Source of the DNA: Roseithermus sacchariphilus
GTDB taxonomy: Bacteria > Bacteroidota > Rhodothermia > Rhodothermales > MEBIC09517
Assembly: GCA_003285105.1 (NCBI GenBank)
Contig: CP030158.1
Location: 3,392,664-3,456,663 of the forward strand
DNA: 64,000 nt
Direction: 5' to 3'
Position 1 is the first letter of the stretch, and each line of letters begins with the position of its first letter. The position numbers and the translations under genes were made by a program. The notes under the pieces are model-generated. The model was not told where the DNA came from and searched no databases. It was given only the letters and a program-made list of their open reading frames with translations. Shown here piece after piece: positions 1-9,583 of this stretch.

Positions 1-133
1 TGCCCCACCTTTTCGCCCTTTCCCTGTTCGAGCGCATTCGCTCCGTCCTATTTCCCGTGCGTACGTAGGCCGTACTGGTATTCGGGCCATCGCACGGTTT
101 TACTCGTCCACCCCACAACCCCACGAACGGCAT
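1..133. other. 5' edge, no gene seen
   Basis: This leader before the SusC gene holds no convincing coding frame. It is probably the upstream untranslated and promoter region. I see no clear promoter or Shine-Dalgarno motif in it. Confidence 0.4.
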
Positions 134-3100
134 ATGAATCGGTTGAGACTATGCTTCCTTGCGGTCCTCTGTCTGGGCACGGCGCTTCATGCGGCGGCTC
201 AGGGGACGATCAGCGGTACCGTGCGCGATGCCAACACCGGTGAGGTTATCATCGGTGCGCAGGTCGTGCTCACGGCGTCCAACATCGGGGCCGTCACCGA
301 CATCGACGGGAACTACACGATCGCCAACGTGCCGGCCGGTACGTACGACATCCAGGCCCGGTACATCGGGTATCGTTCCCAGACCAAACAGGTCACCGTG
401 ACGAGTGGTGAGACGGCCACGGTGGACTTCGACCTGGCCGAGAGCGCCATCAACCTCGACGAGGTCGTCGTGACCGGAGCGGGCGGGCCCGTCGAGAAGC
501 GCAAGCTGGGCAACTCCATCTCCACGATCGACGCGGAGGCGCTCCAGGAGGCCCCCATCGCCACGTTCTCGGACGTCCTGCAGGGGCGTGAGCCGGGGCT
601 CGTGGGGCTGCCCTCGGGGGGACAGACGGGGGAGGGGACGCGGATTCGGATTCGCGGCTCCGCCTCGCTCTCGCAGAGCAACGAGCCGATCGTCTACATC
701 GACGGCGTGCGCGTCAACAACGGGGGCGGGCTTTCCGGCCTCAACGGCGGCGGCGCACCGTCCCGCCTGGACGACATCAGCCCGGATGCCATCGAGCGGG
801 TGGAGATCCTGAAGGGGGCGGCTGCGGCCACGCTCTACGGCACGGAAGCCTCCAACGGCGTCATCCAGATCTTCACGAAGCAGGGGGCCGTCGGGCCGCC
901 GCGCTTCACGTTCCAGACCACGCAGACCGCGCTGGCCTACCCGAAGGTGTACAAGGCCAACACCGGCTTCGCCCGCACCGCCGCCCGGGCCGACACCATG
1001 TCCAAGTACTTCGGCGGGACGATCCGGCCCTACCAGCTCGTCCAGAAGGAGTTCATGGAGGAGCTCTACGAGACGGGCTATGCCCAGACGTACTCGGCCT
1101 CGGTCAGCGGGGGGACGCCCGGCATCACCTACTACGTCAGCGCGCGCTGGCAGGACGAAGACGGGCCCTTCGGCGGTAAGGAGGGGCGCCGCTACCCGCC
1201 CGGCGCCAAGACGCTGGTGCAGGACATCGTCAAACGTGCCCAGGCCACGGCCACGCTCAACATCTTCCCGACCGAGCGCTTGCAGTTCCGGCTCTCGACG
1301 TCCTACACGGACATGAGCCTGGAGACGATGGACTCCAACAACAACATCTACGGCGTGCCGTCCCTGGCGCAGTTCTCGAAGCCCGAACTGGTGGCCTACA
1401 ACAACCAGACGGGCACGATCGCCTTCGCCACGGTCAACGAGGCCATGCAGCAGGTGCTCGCCCAGGAGGTGAACCGCTTCGTCGGCAGCTTCGGCTTCAA
1501 CTACCGGCCGCTGGACATGCTCACCATCGACGGGACCTTCGGGGTGGACTTCACCTCGCAGCAGGATACCGACGTGCGGCCGTTCGGCTGGGCCATCGAC
1601 AACTTCGCCGCCCGGCTCGATCCGCCCGGCGGTTCTGAACCGTTCGGCAGCCGGGACCTGATCACGACGACGAACCTGCAGACGACCTTCGACGTCAAGG
1701 CGACCCTGCGTAACCAGATCGGGCGGGACTTCGAATCGACCCTGCTCGTCGGCGGGCAGGGCTTCATCTCCAACATCCGGCAGCAGGCCTCCTACGGCGA
1801 ACGCTTCCCGGGGCCCGGCTTCAACGTGACGAGTGCCACGTCCGTCCGGGACCTTTTCGAGTCCTACGAAGAGGTCATCAACGCGGGGCTGTTCGCCCAG
1901 GAGCAGCTGGGCTTCCGGAACTACCTGTTCCTGACCCTGGGCGGGCGCCTGGATGCCAACTCGGCCTTCGGGTCTGACTTCGAGGCGGTCTTCTACCCGA
2001 AGGTGTCGGCCTCGTTCATCCCGTCGGACGCGCCCTTCTGGCGGCCGCTCGGGCCGGTGTCCTCGCTGCGGCTGCGGGCCGCCATCGGGCAGTCCGGCCT
2101 GCAGCCCGGCGCCTTCGACGCGCTGACGACGTACCTGGCGCTCAACTCGATCAACGGCCCCGGCGTGGCGCCGGACAACCTGGGTAACCCCAACCTCAAG
2201 CCGGAGGTCTCCACCGAGTGGGAGGTGGGCGTGGAAACCGGGCTGTTCCTGGACCGCCTCGGCCTGGAGGCGACCTACTGGGACCGCACCGTCAGCGATG
2301 CCCTCGTGGCGCGGCAGTTCCCCGTCACCGGCGGCTTCCGCGGGACGCAGCTCGACAACATCGGCGAGCTGTCGGCCAAGGGCGTCGAGCTGGGGCTGAA
2401 TGCGCTCGTGTACAACTCGGCGGCGACCGAGGTCAACCTGTTCGCCAACGCCGCCTACCTGTGGGAGCAGGTGACCGACATGGGCGGTGCGCCGCCGATC
2501 AAGGTGGGCGGTAGCTACCAGCGCTACCGCAACTACCTGATCGAAGGCTATGCGCCCGGTGCCAACTTCGGCGCGCAGCTGCTCGAGGTCGAGGACGGCT
2601 TCCTGCCGGTGGACTTCAACGGAGACGGCAACCCGGACAGCCGGGATTTCCTGCTCGACTACCTGGGCGGCCTCACCCCGGATGATGCCCGCCTGCCCAC
2701 CAGCACCGCGCAGGTGCTCCTGGCCGGCGATCCGAACCCGAACGACGCGCTCATCGGCAACCTGACCCACTACCTGGGTAAGCCGACGCCCGACTGGAGC
2801 GGGTCCTTCGGCGGCTCCGTGCGGTTCCTGACGAACTTCACGCTCTCGACGCTCTTCGAGTATCGCTTCGGCAACTACGTGGTGAACAACCTCACCGATG
2901 CCTTCCGCAACTCGCATCCCTCCATCGGGCGGAACACGCCGAAGGCGGCCGAAGCGGAGCGGGACTTCATCACGGGCGGCGTCGATGCCAACTACAACCC
3001 GCAGAACAGCGGGGCGGTGCGGCTGGAGGCGCTCGAGACGTGGCTCTACGAGCTGCTGGCCCTGCAGCCCTTCAGCGGCCTCAACACGCTCAAGCAGGCG

Positions 3101-3367
3101 GACTTCCTGCGCTGGCGCGAGCTGAGCCTGACCTACAACCTGCCCCGTGCCTACGTGCAACGTCTCGGCGTGCGGGATCTGTCCTTCACGCTCTCCGGGC
3201 GTAACCTGGCGCTCTTCACCAAGTACGACGGCGTCGACCCCGAGTTGAACGCCATCGGGCGTGGAGGCTCAGGGAGCACGCTGGATACCAACTTCCTCGA
3301 CGGCGTCGAGGCGTTCGGTTTCGCGGTGCCGCGCCGGTTCATCTTCACGATGCGCATGGGCTTCTAG
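134..3367 (+). CDS. SusC/RagA family TonB-linked outer-membrane receptor
   Basis: Large outer-membrane beta-barrel (1077 aa) predicted to import oligomeric nutrients using TonB energy, with the SusD lipoprotein encoded next as its lid. Seen in the sequence: a signal peptide ending near residue 22 (AAAQ), a carboxypeptidase-regulatory-like beta-sandwich at about 24-103, a TonB-box-like stretch DEVVVTG at 109-115, a plug domain to about 247 containing the family-typical RIRIRGSASL, and a long beta-rich barrel ending in aromatic/glycine strands (MRMGF at the C-terminus). This order is diagnostic of SusC. The length is normal for the family. The substrate cannot be read from the sequence. No polysaccharide-degrading gene is directly adjacent, so a peptide or sugar substrate are both possible. 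The upstream region shows no clear Shine-Dalgarno sequence. Confidence 0.95.
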   Translation: MNRLRLCFLAVLCLGTALHAAAQGTISGTVRDANTGEVIIGAQVVLTASNIGAVTDIDGNYTIANVPAGTYDIQARYIGYRSQTKQVTVTSGETATVDFDLAESAINLDEVVVTGAGGPVEKRKLGNSISTIDAEALQEAPIATFSDVLQGREPGLVGLPSGGQTGEGTRIRIRGSASLSQSNEPIVYIDGVRVNNGGGLSGLNGGGAPSRLDDISPDAIERVEILKGAAAATLYGTEASNGVIQIFTKQGAVGPPRFTFQTTQTALAYPKVYKANTGFARTAARADTMSKYFGGTIRPYQLVQKEFMEELYETGYAQTYSASVSGGTPGITYYVSARWQDEDGPFGGKEGRRYPPGAKTLVQDIVKRAQATATLNIFPTERLQFRLSTSYTDMSLETMDSNNNIYGVPSLAQFSKPELVAYNNQTGTIAFATVNEAMQQVLAQEVNRFVGSFGFNYRPLDMLTIDGTFGVDFTSQQDTDVRPFGWAIDNFAARLDPPGGSEPFGSRDLITTTNLQTTFDVKATLRNQIGRDFESTLLVGGQGFISNIRQQASYGERFPGPGFNVTSATSVRDLFESYEEVINAGLFAQEQLGFRNYLFLTLGGRLDANSAFGSDFEAVFYPKVSASFIPSDAPFWRPLGPVSSLRLRAAIGQSGLQPGAFDALTTYLALNSINGPGVAPDNLGNPNLKPEVSTEWEVGVETGLFLDRLGLEATYWDRTVSDALVARQFPVTGGFRGTQLDNIGELSAKGVELGLNALVYNSAATEVNLFANAAYLWEQVTDMGGAPPIKVGGSYQRYRNYLIEGYAPGANFGAQLLEVEDGFLPVDFNGDGNPDSRDFLLDYLGGLTPDDARLPTSTAQVLLAGDPNPNDALIGNLTHYLGKPTPDWSGSFGGSVRFLTNFTLSTLFEYRFGNYVVNNLTDAFRNSHPSIGRNTPKAAEAERDFITGGVDANYNPQNSGAVRLEALETWLYELLALQPFSGLNTLKQADFLRWRELSLTYNLPRAYVQRLGVRDLSFTLSGRNLALFTKYDGVDPELNAIGRGGSGSTLDTNFLDGVEAFGFAVPRRFIFTMRMGF

Positions 3368-3372
3368 CCCGG

Positions 3373-3387
3373 GGGGCGTCCCGCCCC
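3373..3387 (+). terminator. short GC hairpin between susC- and susD-like genes
   Basis: A perfect 6-bp stem (GGGGCG / CGCCCC, 3-nt loop) lies 5 nt after the SusC stop codon. It has no T tract. It is more likely an attenuation or mRNA-processing hairpin than a full terminator, since the SusD gene follows at once. Confidence 0.35.
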
Positions 3388-3474
3388 GTTCGAATCGCCG
3401 TGGCGCGGGGGCGGACTCGCCTCCGCTCCCGCGCACGCTCTTTCCCGAGATTCACAAGCACGGATCGCTTGATT

Positions 3475-4809
3475 ATGTCTGGACGCTGGAACTTGACCCT
3501 GCCCGCCCTGCTCGTGGTGGGCCTCATCGGGGCACCGCTGGCCGGTTGTAACCTGCTGGAGGCGGAAAACCCCAACAACCTCATCGAAGAGGACCTGAGC
3601 AATCCTCAGGCCGCCACGCCCATGGCCAACGGCGCCGAGGGCACGGTGACGCGGGCCCTCAACGCCGTCATGGGGCCCTTCTCCACGGCGACGGACGAAG
3701 TCACCTGGGTGGGCTCGCGGAACGCCTGGCAGGAACTCGACCAGGGCTTCGTCGATCGGGAACTGAACGAGTTCTCCGATGCCGCCTTCCCCTTCGTGGG
3801 CGAAGCCCGCTGGACCGTCGACAACTACGTCGAGCGCCTCGAAGCCTTCCGGGCCGACGGGGCCTCGGTGGCGGTGCCGCTGGCGCGCGTATACCTCTAC
3901 AAGGCGATCATCTATGCCACGATCGCGGACATGTTCGACAACTTTGCCTTCTCGGACCGGACCGAGCCGGGCCCGGCCATCGGCGAGGAGAACATGGTCA
4001 CGCTCTACGACCAGGCGCTCGACGCCGTCAACAAAGGGCTCGCGCTGAACGTGGGCGGCAACTGGGACGTGGCACTGACTGCCATGCGGGCCAGCCTGAA
4101 GTACCGCAAGGCGCTCTGGCAGAAGCTCAACCCCACCGTGAATACGGCCAACCCGCTCGTCGGTGGGGCGGAGCTGATCCAGGATGCCCTGGCCGCCATC
4201 GACCTGATGGGCCTGGGATCGGACTGGCGCTTCGTGCTCGAGATGGATCCCTCCCTGGATGATCTCGTGGCCGACAACCCGGAGGTCGGGCTGGCCTACA
4301 ACATCAACCAGCGCAACGAACTCCGCATCGGCGCCACGTACGTCGAGCCGAACCCGGTGGACGGCGGCAAGACCTATTCGGCCATCACCTTCACGGACAT
4401 CATCGACACGGACACCGTCAATCCGTTTCTGGAAGCCTTCCTGACGCAGTTCACGGATGATGCGCAGTATGGCGATGTCATCAGCCTGTCGGAGCGGGAG
4501 ATGCACCTGATCGCCGCCGAGGCCGAGCTGGCGGCGGGGAACGTCCCCGGCTTCACCACGCACATCAACCACATCCGGGCGATGGACGACCTGACGCCCT
4601 ACAGCGGGCAGGTCGAGCCGCTGGAGATGCTCAAGCATGCGCGGCAGGTGAACCTGTTCCTCCAGGGCCGCCGCCTGGCCGATCACTACCGGTTCCAGGA
4701 GCCCTCGCCGGAGTGGGTGCCCTCCAGCACGGCCATGCAGCAGCCCGGCACGTTCCTGCCGATCACCTTCATCGAACTCAGCGCCAACCCGCTGCTGGGA
4801 GGAGGCTGA
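3475..4809 (+). CDS. SusD/RagB family nutrient-binding outer-membrane lipoprotein
   Basis: Surface lipoprotein of 444 aa expected to cap the SusC barrel encoded upstream and bind its substrate. The ATG at 3475 was chosen because it gives a clean lipoprotein signal: a hydrophobic stretch followed by the lipobox PLAGC with the lipidated Cys at residue 25. An in-frame ATG at 3400 would add 25 Arg-rich residues before it. The body is helical and TPR-like, as in the SusD family. It ends with the family-typical RRLADHYRF region, in which SusD proteins list an Arg-rich turn near the C-terminus. It is somewhat short for SusD (usually about 450-600 aa). It lies 107 bp after the SusC gene, consistent with one operon. 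Confidence 0.9.
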   Translation: MSGRWNLTLPALLVVGLIGAPLAGCNLLEAENPNNLIEEDLSNPQAATPMANGAEGTVTRALNAVMGPFSTATDEVTWVGSRNAWQELDQGFVDRELNEFSDAAFPFVGEARWTVDNYVERLEAFRADGASVAVPLARVYLYKAIIYATIADMFDNFAFSDRTEPGPAIGEENMVTLYDQALDAVNKGLALNVGGNWDVALTAMRASLKYRKALWQKLNPTVNTANPLVGGAELIQDALAAIDLMGLGSDWRFVLEMDPSLDDLVADNPEVGLAYNINQRNELRIGATYVEPNPVDGGKTYSAITFTDIIDTDTVNPFLEAFLTQFTDDAQYGDVISLSEREMHLIAAEAELAAGNVPGFTTHINHIRAMDDLTPYSGQVEPLEMLKHARQVNLFLQGRRLADHYRFQEPSPEWVPSSTAMQQPGTFLPITFIELSANPLLGGG

Positions 4810-4836
4810 ACCCGGAATCCGCCCGGTAAGACCGCA

Positions 4837-4866
4837 GAGCCGCTCCCGACGCCCCGGGGGCGGCTC
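4837..4866 (+). terminator. hairpin after the SusC/SusD pair
   Basis: GAGCCGC pairs perfectly with GCGGCTC, with a further inner CCCG/CGGG pairing. It lies 27 nt after the SusD stop. There is no T tract, so it is terminator-like only by position and stability. Confidence 0.4.
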
Positions 4867-4957
4867 GCGGCGTTTCGGGGGAACCGGAGATCCTCGCCAG
4901 AACGTTTCCCATGACGGCCTCCCGTCCTCAAATTGCTACGATGTACGCGGATCAGGT

Positions 4958-5428
4958 ATGAAACGACCGAAGATGGTGTGCCGGTGGCTGGCGCTTGCGC
5001 TGGTGCTGGCGTTGCCGGGGGGATGCAGCCTGCTGGGCGAGGACGAGCCGGATGAAGCCCGTATCGTCCTGGAAGGCAACGCCGGGACGCCCGCCCGCCT
5101 GATCGTCTCCCGCAACTTCCTCTCGCAACGCCGGGCCGTCTACGACGACGAAGGCGTGTTCCTGCGCGATTCCGTGCTGGTCCTCCTGGTCGAAGCCGAT
5201 ACGCTGGCCCTGAGCCTGCCCTTCGACCAGACGTACGACATCCGCACCTACCGGCAGATCTATGCCCGCCTGCTGCGGCAGGATTCGACGGGCGAGGCGC
5301 TGACGCTGCGGCTCCTGATCGACGGAAAGACACGGGCCGAAGAACAACTCCAGCCCGGTCAGGATTCGCTCGTGGTGCTGTACAACTACCGCAACCGCCC
5401 GCTGCGGGAGGAGCCGGATGACGTCTGA
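4958..5428 (+). CDS. small lipoprotein of unknown function
   Basis: Protein of 156 aa not recognised by family. It starts with a basic N-terminus and a hydrophobic helix ending in the lipobox LPGGC (Cys at residue 23), so it should be a lipid-anchored envelope protein. The rest is predicted mostly beta strand, rich in charged residues, without cysteines after the lipobox and without a motif I can name. Its last 11 bases overlap the start of the glycerate kinase gene, so the two are probably translationally coupled. The SusC/SusD pair lies 148 bp upstream across a hairpin. It might be an accessory to that transporter, but nothing in its own sequence shows this. Confidence 0.8.
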   Translation: MKRPKMVCRWLALALVLALPGGCSLLGEDEPDEARIVLEGNAGTPARLIVSRNFLSQRRAVYDDEGVFLRDSVLVLLVEADTLALSLPFDQTYDIRTYRQIYARLLRQDSTGEALTLRLLIDGKTRAEEQLQPGQDSLVVLYNYRNRPLREEPDDV

Positions 5429-6794
5429 CGGGCACGGCGGTGACGTGCGGCCGGAGGACGAGCGCCGGCTGGCGGCGGATGCCGAGGCCGTCTTCGAAGC
5501 CGGTGTGCGCGGGGTGCAGGCCGATGCGCTGCTCGGCCGGCTCGACCTGGAGCGGCTGGCCTTCCGGCCGCTGGAGGCATACCGCCGCATCCGGGTGGTC
5601 GGGATCGGCAAGGCAGCGCTGGCCATGGGCTGCGTGCTGGAACCACACCTGGAGCACCTGCCGGTCGAGGGCGTCCTCGTCGTCCCCCACGGGTATCCCG
5701 AGACGCTCCCGTCGCGGTTCGTCCGCCCGAAGCGGCTGGCCGTTCACACCGCCGGGCATCCCATGCCCGATGCGTCGAGCGTCGAGGCAGCGGAAACCGT
5801 GCTGCGCCTGGCCGACGCGTGCGGGGAGGACGACCTGCTGATCGTGCTCGTCTCCGGCGGTGGGACGGCGCTGTGCACGGCCTTCGTCGAGCCGATCCGG
5901 CTGGAGGAGGCCCGGGAGACGTTCGATCTGCTGCTGCGGGCCGGGGCGGACATCCATGAGATGAACGCGGTGCGCCGGCAACTGTCGCGGGTGGGCGGGG
6001 GGCGGCTGGCCCGGGCGGCGGCCCCGGCCGAGGTGCAGGCGCTGGTCGTCTCGGACGTCGTCGGGGACGACCTGTCGGTGATTGCCAGCGGCCCCACGGT
6101 ACCCGATCCGACGACGTGCGCCGAGGCTCGCCGGATGCTGGTGCGCACCGGGCTCTGGCGGCGCGTGCCGGCGTCGGTGCGTGCCGTCCTCGAAGACGGC
6201 GAGCGCCACCCGGAGCGGGACACCCCGAAGCCGGGCGATCCCGTCTTCCGGCGCGTGCGCACCCGGCTGCTGGCGAACAACCGGCGGGCGCTCGCAGCGG
6301 CTGCCCGGGAGGCCGAGCGGCGGGGCTATGCCGTGGCGGTCGTGGCGGACGACGTGACCGGCGAGGCGCGGGAGGTGGCGCCTCGTCAGATCGCCGAGGC
6401 GCGGGCTCGTGCGGGACCCGGACCGGCGTGTCTGTTGTGGGGCGGGGAGACGACCGTGACGGTGCGGGGCCGGGGCCGGGGCGGGCGTAACCAGGAGTGG
6501 GCGCTGGCTGCGGCGCTGGCGCTCGACGGTGCGCCGCGGCCGGTCGTGGCCCTCAGTGGAGGGACCGATGGGCGGGATGGCCCGACGGACGCGGCCGGGG
6601 CCTGGGCTTCGCCGCAGACCGTCATGCGGGCTCGGGCGCTGCGGATGGACCCGCTGGCGTTCCTGGAGGACAACGACGCGTATACCTTCTTCCTGCGGTT
6701 GCAGCAGCTGCTGCACATGGGGCCGACGCACACCAACGTGATGGATCTGCAGGTGGTGCTCCTGGGTGCGGAGGACCCGCCTGCCCGGCCGTAA
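5418..6794 (+). CDS. glycerate 2-kinase, GckA/MOFRL family
   Basis: Cytoplasmic kinase (458 aa) predicted to convert D-glycerate and ATP to 2-phosphoglycerate, feeding lower glycolysis. Motifs of the DUF4147/MOFRL fold are visible: VGIGKAA at about 61-67, the glycine-rich VLVSGGGTAL, NAVRRQLSRVGGGRLA, the acidic SDVVGDDLSVIASGPT, and the C-terminal MOFRL region with GGETTV, GGRNQEWAL and SGGTDGRDGPTDAAG. The length fits the family. A strong GGGAGGAG Shine-Dalgarno sequence sits 4 nt before the ATG, inside the upstream lipoprotein gene, so the start is well supported and coupling is likely. The family name is secure. The exact substrate (glycerate against a related hydroxy acid) is inferred from the family. 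Confidence 0.93.
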   Translation: MTSDGHGGDVRPEDERRLAADAEAVFEAGVRGVQADALLGRLDLERLAFRPLEAYRRIRVVGIGKAALAMGCVLEPHLEHLPVEGVLVVPHGYPETLPSRFVRPKRLAVHTAGHPMPDASSVEAAETVLRLADACGEDDLLIVLVSGGGTALCTAFVEPIRLEEARETFDLLLRAGADIHEMNAVRRQLSRVGGGRLARAAAPAEVQALVVSDVVGDDLSVIASGPTVPDPTTCAEARRMLVRTGLWRRVPASVRAVLEDGERHPERDTPKPGDPVFRRVRTRLLANNRRALAAAAREAERRGYAVAVVADDVTGEAREVAPRQIAEARARAGPGPACLLWGGETTVTVRGRGRGGRNQEWALAAALALDGAPRPVVALSGGTDGRDGPTDAAGAWASPQTVMRARALRMDPLAFLEDNDAYTFFLRLQQLLHMGPTHTNVMDLQVVLLGAEDPPARP

Positions 6795-6890
6795 CGAAGC
6801 CGCGTCGGCGCGGGGGGAGGGGATGAACGGACGCCCGCGGTTTCGTATACTCCGACGGCCCACCCCTGCGATCAATGCCGTTATTGCAAT

Positions 6891-9473
6891 ATGCTGTTCA
6901 TGACCCTTCGCCGTACGACCATGAAGGTCGGGTTGCTGCTGTGGCTGGCGGCCGGGCTGGCCGGCCCGGCGGCGGCCCAGACGTTGCCGCTGACCATCGA
7001 CACGCCGGTGCCCGGCGTGACCGCCTACGACCCCGCCATCCCGACGCCGATGGAGGTGCTGGGGCACACGATCGGGGAGAAGCACACCCCGCCCCACGAG
7101 GTCGTCACCTACTTCCAGGCTGTAGCGGCGGCGAGTGATCGCGTGGTGCTCGGGACGCACGGGCGGACGTATGAGGGGCGGCCCCTGATCCATGCCTTCA
7201 TCACCAGCCCGGCCAACCACGCCCGCCTGGAGGACATCCGCCGGGCGAACGTGCGCCTCTCGGAGGAGCCCACCGCCGTCCGGGATGCCGACCTCGCCGC
7301 GCAGCCGGCCGTGGTGTACATGGGCTACAGCATCCACGGCAACGAGGCCAGCGGCACCGAGGCCGGCCTGCTGCTGCTCTATCACCTCGCCGCCGGGCAG
7401 GGCCCGGGCGTCGAGGCCGTGCTCTCCAACACCGTCGTCATCCTCGACCCGCTGTTCAACCCCGACGGCCGCGATCGCTTTGCCGACTGGGTCAACCGCA
7501 ACCGGGGTGGTGTGCCCACCTCCGACCCCCAGGACCGCGAGCACAACGAGCCCTGGCCCGGCGGCCGCACCAACCACTACTGGTTCGACCTCAACCGGGA
7601 CTGGCTCCCGGCCGCCCATCCCGAGTCGCGTGGTCGCATCGAGCTCTTCCACCGCTGGCGCCCGCAGGTGCTGACGGATTACCACGAAATGGGAAGCGAC
7701 GCGACGTATTTCTTCCAGCCGGGCATCCCGAGCCGCACGAACCCCAACACGCCCGCTCTGAACCAGGAACTCACCGCCGAGATCGCCGCCTACCACGCCC
7801 GCTACCTCGACCGCATCGGCTCGCTCTACTACACCGAGGAGTCGTTCGACGACTTTTACTACGGCAAGGGCTCGACCTTCCCGGACGTCAATGGCGCCGT
7901 GGGCATCCTCTTCGAGCAGGCCTCGTCGCGCGCCCTGCAGCGGGAGACGGAGAACGGCCTGCTAACCTACGCCTTCACGGTGCGCAACCAGTTCACCGCC
8001 TCGCTCTCGACGCTCGAAGCCGTCGTCAACCTGCGGGAGCGGCTCTTGCGCTACCAGCGCGACTTCTACGCGCAGGCGCCGGAGGTGGCCCGGTCGAGCC
8101 CCGTCAAGGGCTACGTCGTCAGCCTCGCCGAGGGGCGGACGCGCGCGCAACGCCTGGCACAGATGCTCCAGCAGCACCGCATCCGGGTGCACGACCTCGC
8201 CCGCCGCGTCGAAGTCGACGGTGTCACCTACGAGCCCGGCGAAGCCTACATCGTCCCGGTCGATCAGCCCCAGGCTCGGCTGATCAAGGGCATCATGGAA
8301 ACGATGACGACCTTCGAGGATTCGCTCTTCTACGACGTCTCGACGTGGACGCTGCCGCTGGCCTTCAACGTCACCTACGCCGAGCTGCGGGAGAACGTGG
8401 CGCGGCTCGTCGGACCGGAGCAGCCGCCGGTGGATCTGGACGGAGGGCGGCTCGTGGGAGGACGCACGAACTATGCGTACCTGATCGAGTGGGGCCGCTA
8501 CTTAACCCCGCGCGCGCTGTATCGCCTGCAGGACGCCGGCGTGCGGGTGCGGCTGATGCGTGAGGCGTTCTCGGCCGTGACGGGCGGCGAGCGGCGCACC
8601 TTCTCCGCCGGGACGCTCGTCGTGCCCGTCCTCCAGCAAGAGGTGCCGGCCGATGAGATCCACCGGCTCATCGAGCAGGCGGTGGCAGAGGATCACGTCG
8701 TCGTCTACGCCACGGAAACGGGGCTGACGCCGGGCGGCCCGGACCTGGGTAGCCGCAACTCGCTCGTCCTCGAAAAACCCTCCATCGCGCTGCTGACCGG
8801 CTCCGGGACGTCGTCGTACAACGCCGGGGAGGTCTGGCACCTGCTCAGCGAGCGGTTCCGCGTCCCTGTGTCGCTGCTGGACGTCGAGGACGTGGCCCGG
8901 GCGGATCTGGGACGCTACAACACCCTGGTTCTAGCCGGTGGCTCCTATGCCGGGCTGCCGGCGGACAAGGTGCGGGACTGGGTGCGGGGCGGGGGCCGCC
9001 TCGTGGCCCTGACCAGCGGGGCCGACTGGGCCGTGCGCAACGGCCTGGCCGACCTGGAGGCCCGGGAAGCGGATCTGGACTCGCTGCTGCGGGGGCTCCC
9101 TTACGACCAGCTGGAGCGGGCCCGCGGTGCGCAGGCCGTCGGGGGCGCCATCTTCGAAGCCCGCGTCGATCCCACCCATCCGCTGGCGTACGGGTACGGC
9201 CCGCGCGTGCCGCTCTTCCGCAACGACAGCGGCTTCTACGCCCCCTCGGACGAACCCGGCGCCAACGTGGCCGTCTACACCGACGACCCGCTGCTCAGCG
9301 GCTACATCTCGGAAGAACGCCTCGCCGAGTTGCGCGGGAGCGCGGCCATCGTCGGTCAGCGCCTGGGCCGTGGACGGGTCATCCTCATCATGGACAACCC
9401 GAACTTCCGGGCCTTCTGGTACGGTACGAACGGCTTCTTCCTGAATGCCGTGTTCCTCGGCGGGGCGTTCTGA
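6891..9473 (+). CDS. secreted M14 family zinc carboxypeptidase
   Basis: Exported metallopeptidase of 860 aa, predicted to remove C-terminal residues from peptides outside the cytoplasm. A signal peptide ends near AAAQ (residue 30). The M14 zinc site is visible: H149-G-N-E152 in the motif SIHGNEASG and the third ligand H265 in TDYHEMGS. Supporting motifs are NPDGRDRF and FDLNRDW between them and GILFEQASSR after them, where the catalytic Glu is expected. The catalytic domain spans roughly 50-390. The remaining C-terminal half contains a region resembling a class I glutamine-amidotransferase-like fold, as in several large Bacteroidota M14 proteins. In-frame ATGs at 6900 and 6921 are possible alternative starts and all keep the signal helix. 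Confidence 0.9.
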   Translation: MLFMTLRRTTMKVGLLLWLAAGLAGPAAAQTLPLTIDTPVPGVTAYDPAIPTPMEVLGHTIGEKHTPPHEVVTYFQAVAAASDRVVLGTHGRTYEGRPLIHAFITSPANHARLEDIRRANVRLSEEPTAVRDADLAAQPAVVYMGYSIHGNEASGTEAGLLLLYHLAAGQGPGVEAVLSNTVVILDPLFNPDGRDRFADWVNRNRGGVPTSDPQDREHNEPWPGGRTNHYWFDLNRDWLPAAHPESRGRIELFHRWRPQVLTDYHEMGSDATYFFQPGIPSRTNPNTPALNQELTAEIAAYHARYLDRIGSLYYTEESFDDFYYGKGSTFPDVNGAVGILFEQASSRALQRETENGLLTYAFTVRNQFTASLSTLEAVVNLRERLLRYQRDFYAQAPEVARSSPVKGYVVSLAEGRTRAQRLAQMLQQHRIRVHDLARRVEVDGVTYEPGEAYIVPVDQPQARLIKGIMETMTTFEDSLFYDVSTWTLPLAFNVTYAELRENVARLVGPEQPPVDLDGGRLVGGRTNYAYLIEWGRYLTPRALYRLQDAGVRVRLMREAFSAVTGGERRTFSAGTLVVPVLQQEVPADEIHRLIEQAVAEDHVVVYATETGLTPGGPDLGSRNSLVLEKPSIALLTGSGTSSYNAGEVWHLLSERFRVPVSLLDVEDVARADLGRYNTLVLAGGSYAGLPADKVRDWVRGGGRLVALTSGADWAVRNGLADLEAREADLDSLLRGLPYDQLERARGAQAVGGAIFEARVDPTHPLAYGYGPRVPLFRNDSGFYAPSDEPGANVAVYTDDPLLSGYISEERLAELRGSAAIVGQRLGRGRVILIMDNPNFRAFWYGTNGFFLNAVFLGGAF

Positions 9474-9512
9474 CCCCTGAGGAGGCCGCCAGGCCGGATC
9501 GTGCGTGTAGAT

Positions 9513-9531
9513 CCCGGCGTTTCCCGCCGGG
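9513..9531. terminator. 7-bp hairpin between M14 peptidase and DUF255 genes
   Basis: CCCGGCG pairs with CGCCGGG around a 5-nt loop, 39 nt after the peptidase stop. No T tract follows. This is a weak terminator candidate. Confidence 0.3.
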
Positions 9532-9583
9532 CACCGGGTTCATCGTGTCGATACGATAATCTGTCGCCTTCGAGCCTCCTGCC

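Noticed and set aside
149-3160. Long minus-strand frame opposite the SusC gene.
   Set aside because: The plus strand encodes a clear SusC protein with all domains. The antisense translation has no recognisable feature.
4686-7796. Long minus-strand frame opposite the glycerate kinase and the M14 peptidase start.
   Set aside because: The plus-strand genes carry full catalytic motifs. The antisense frame does not.
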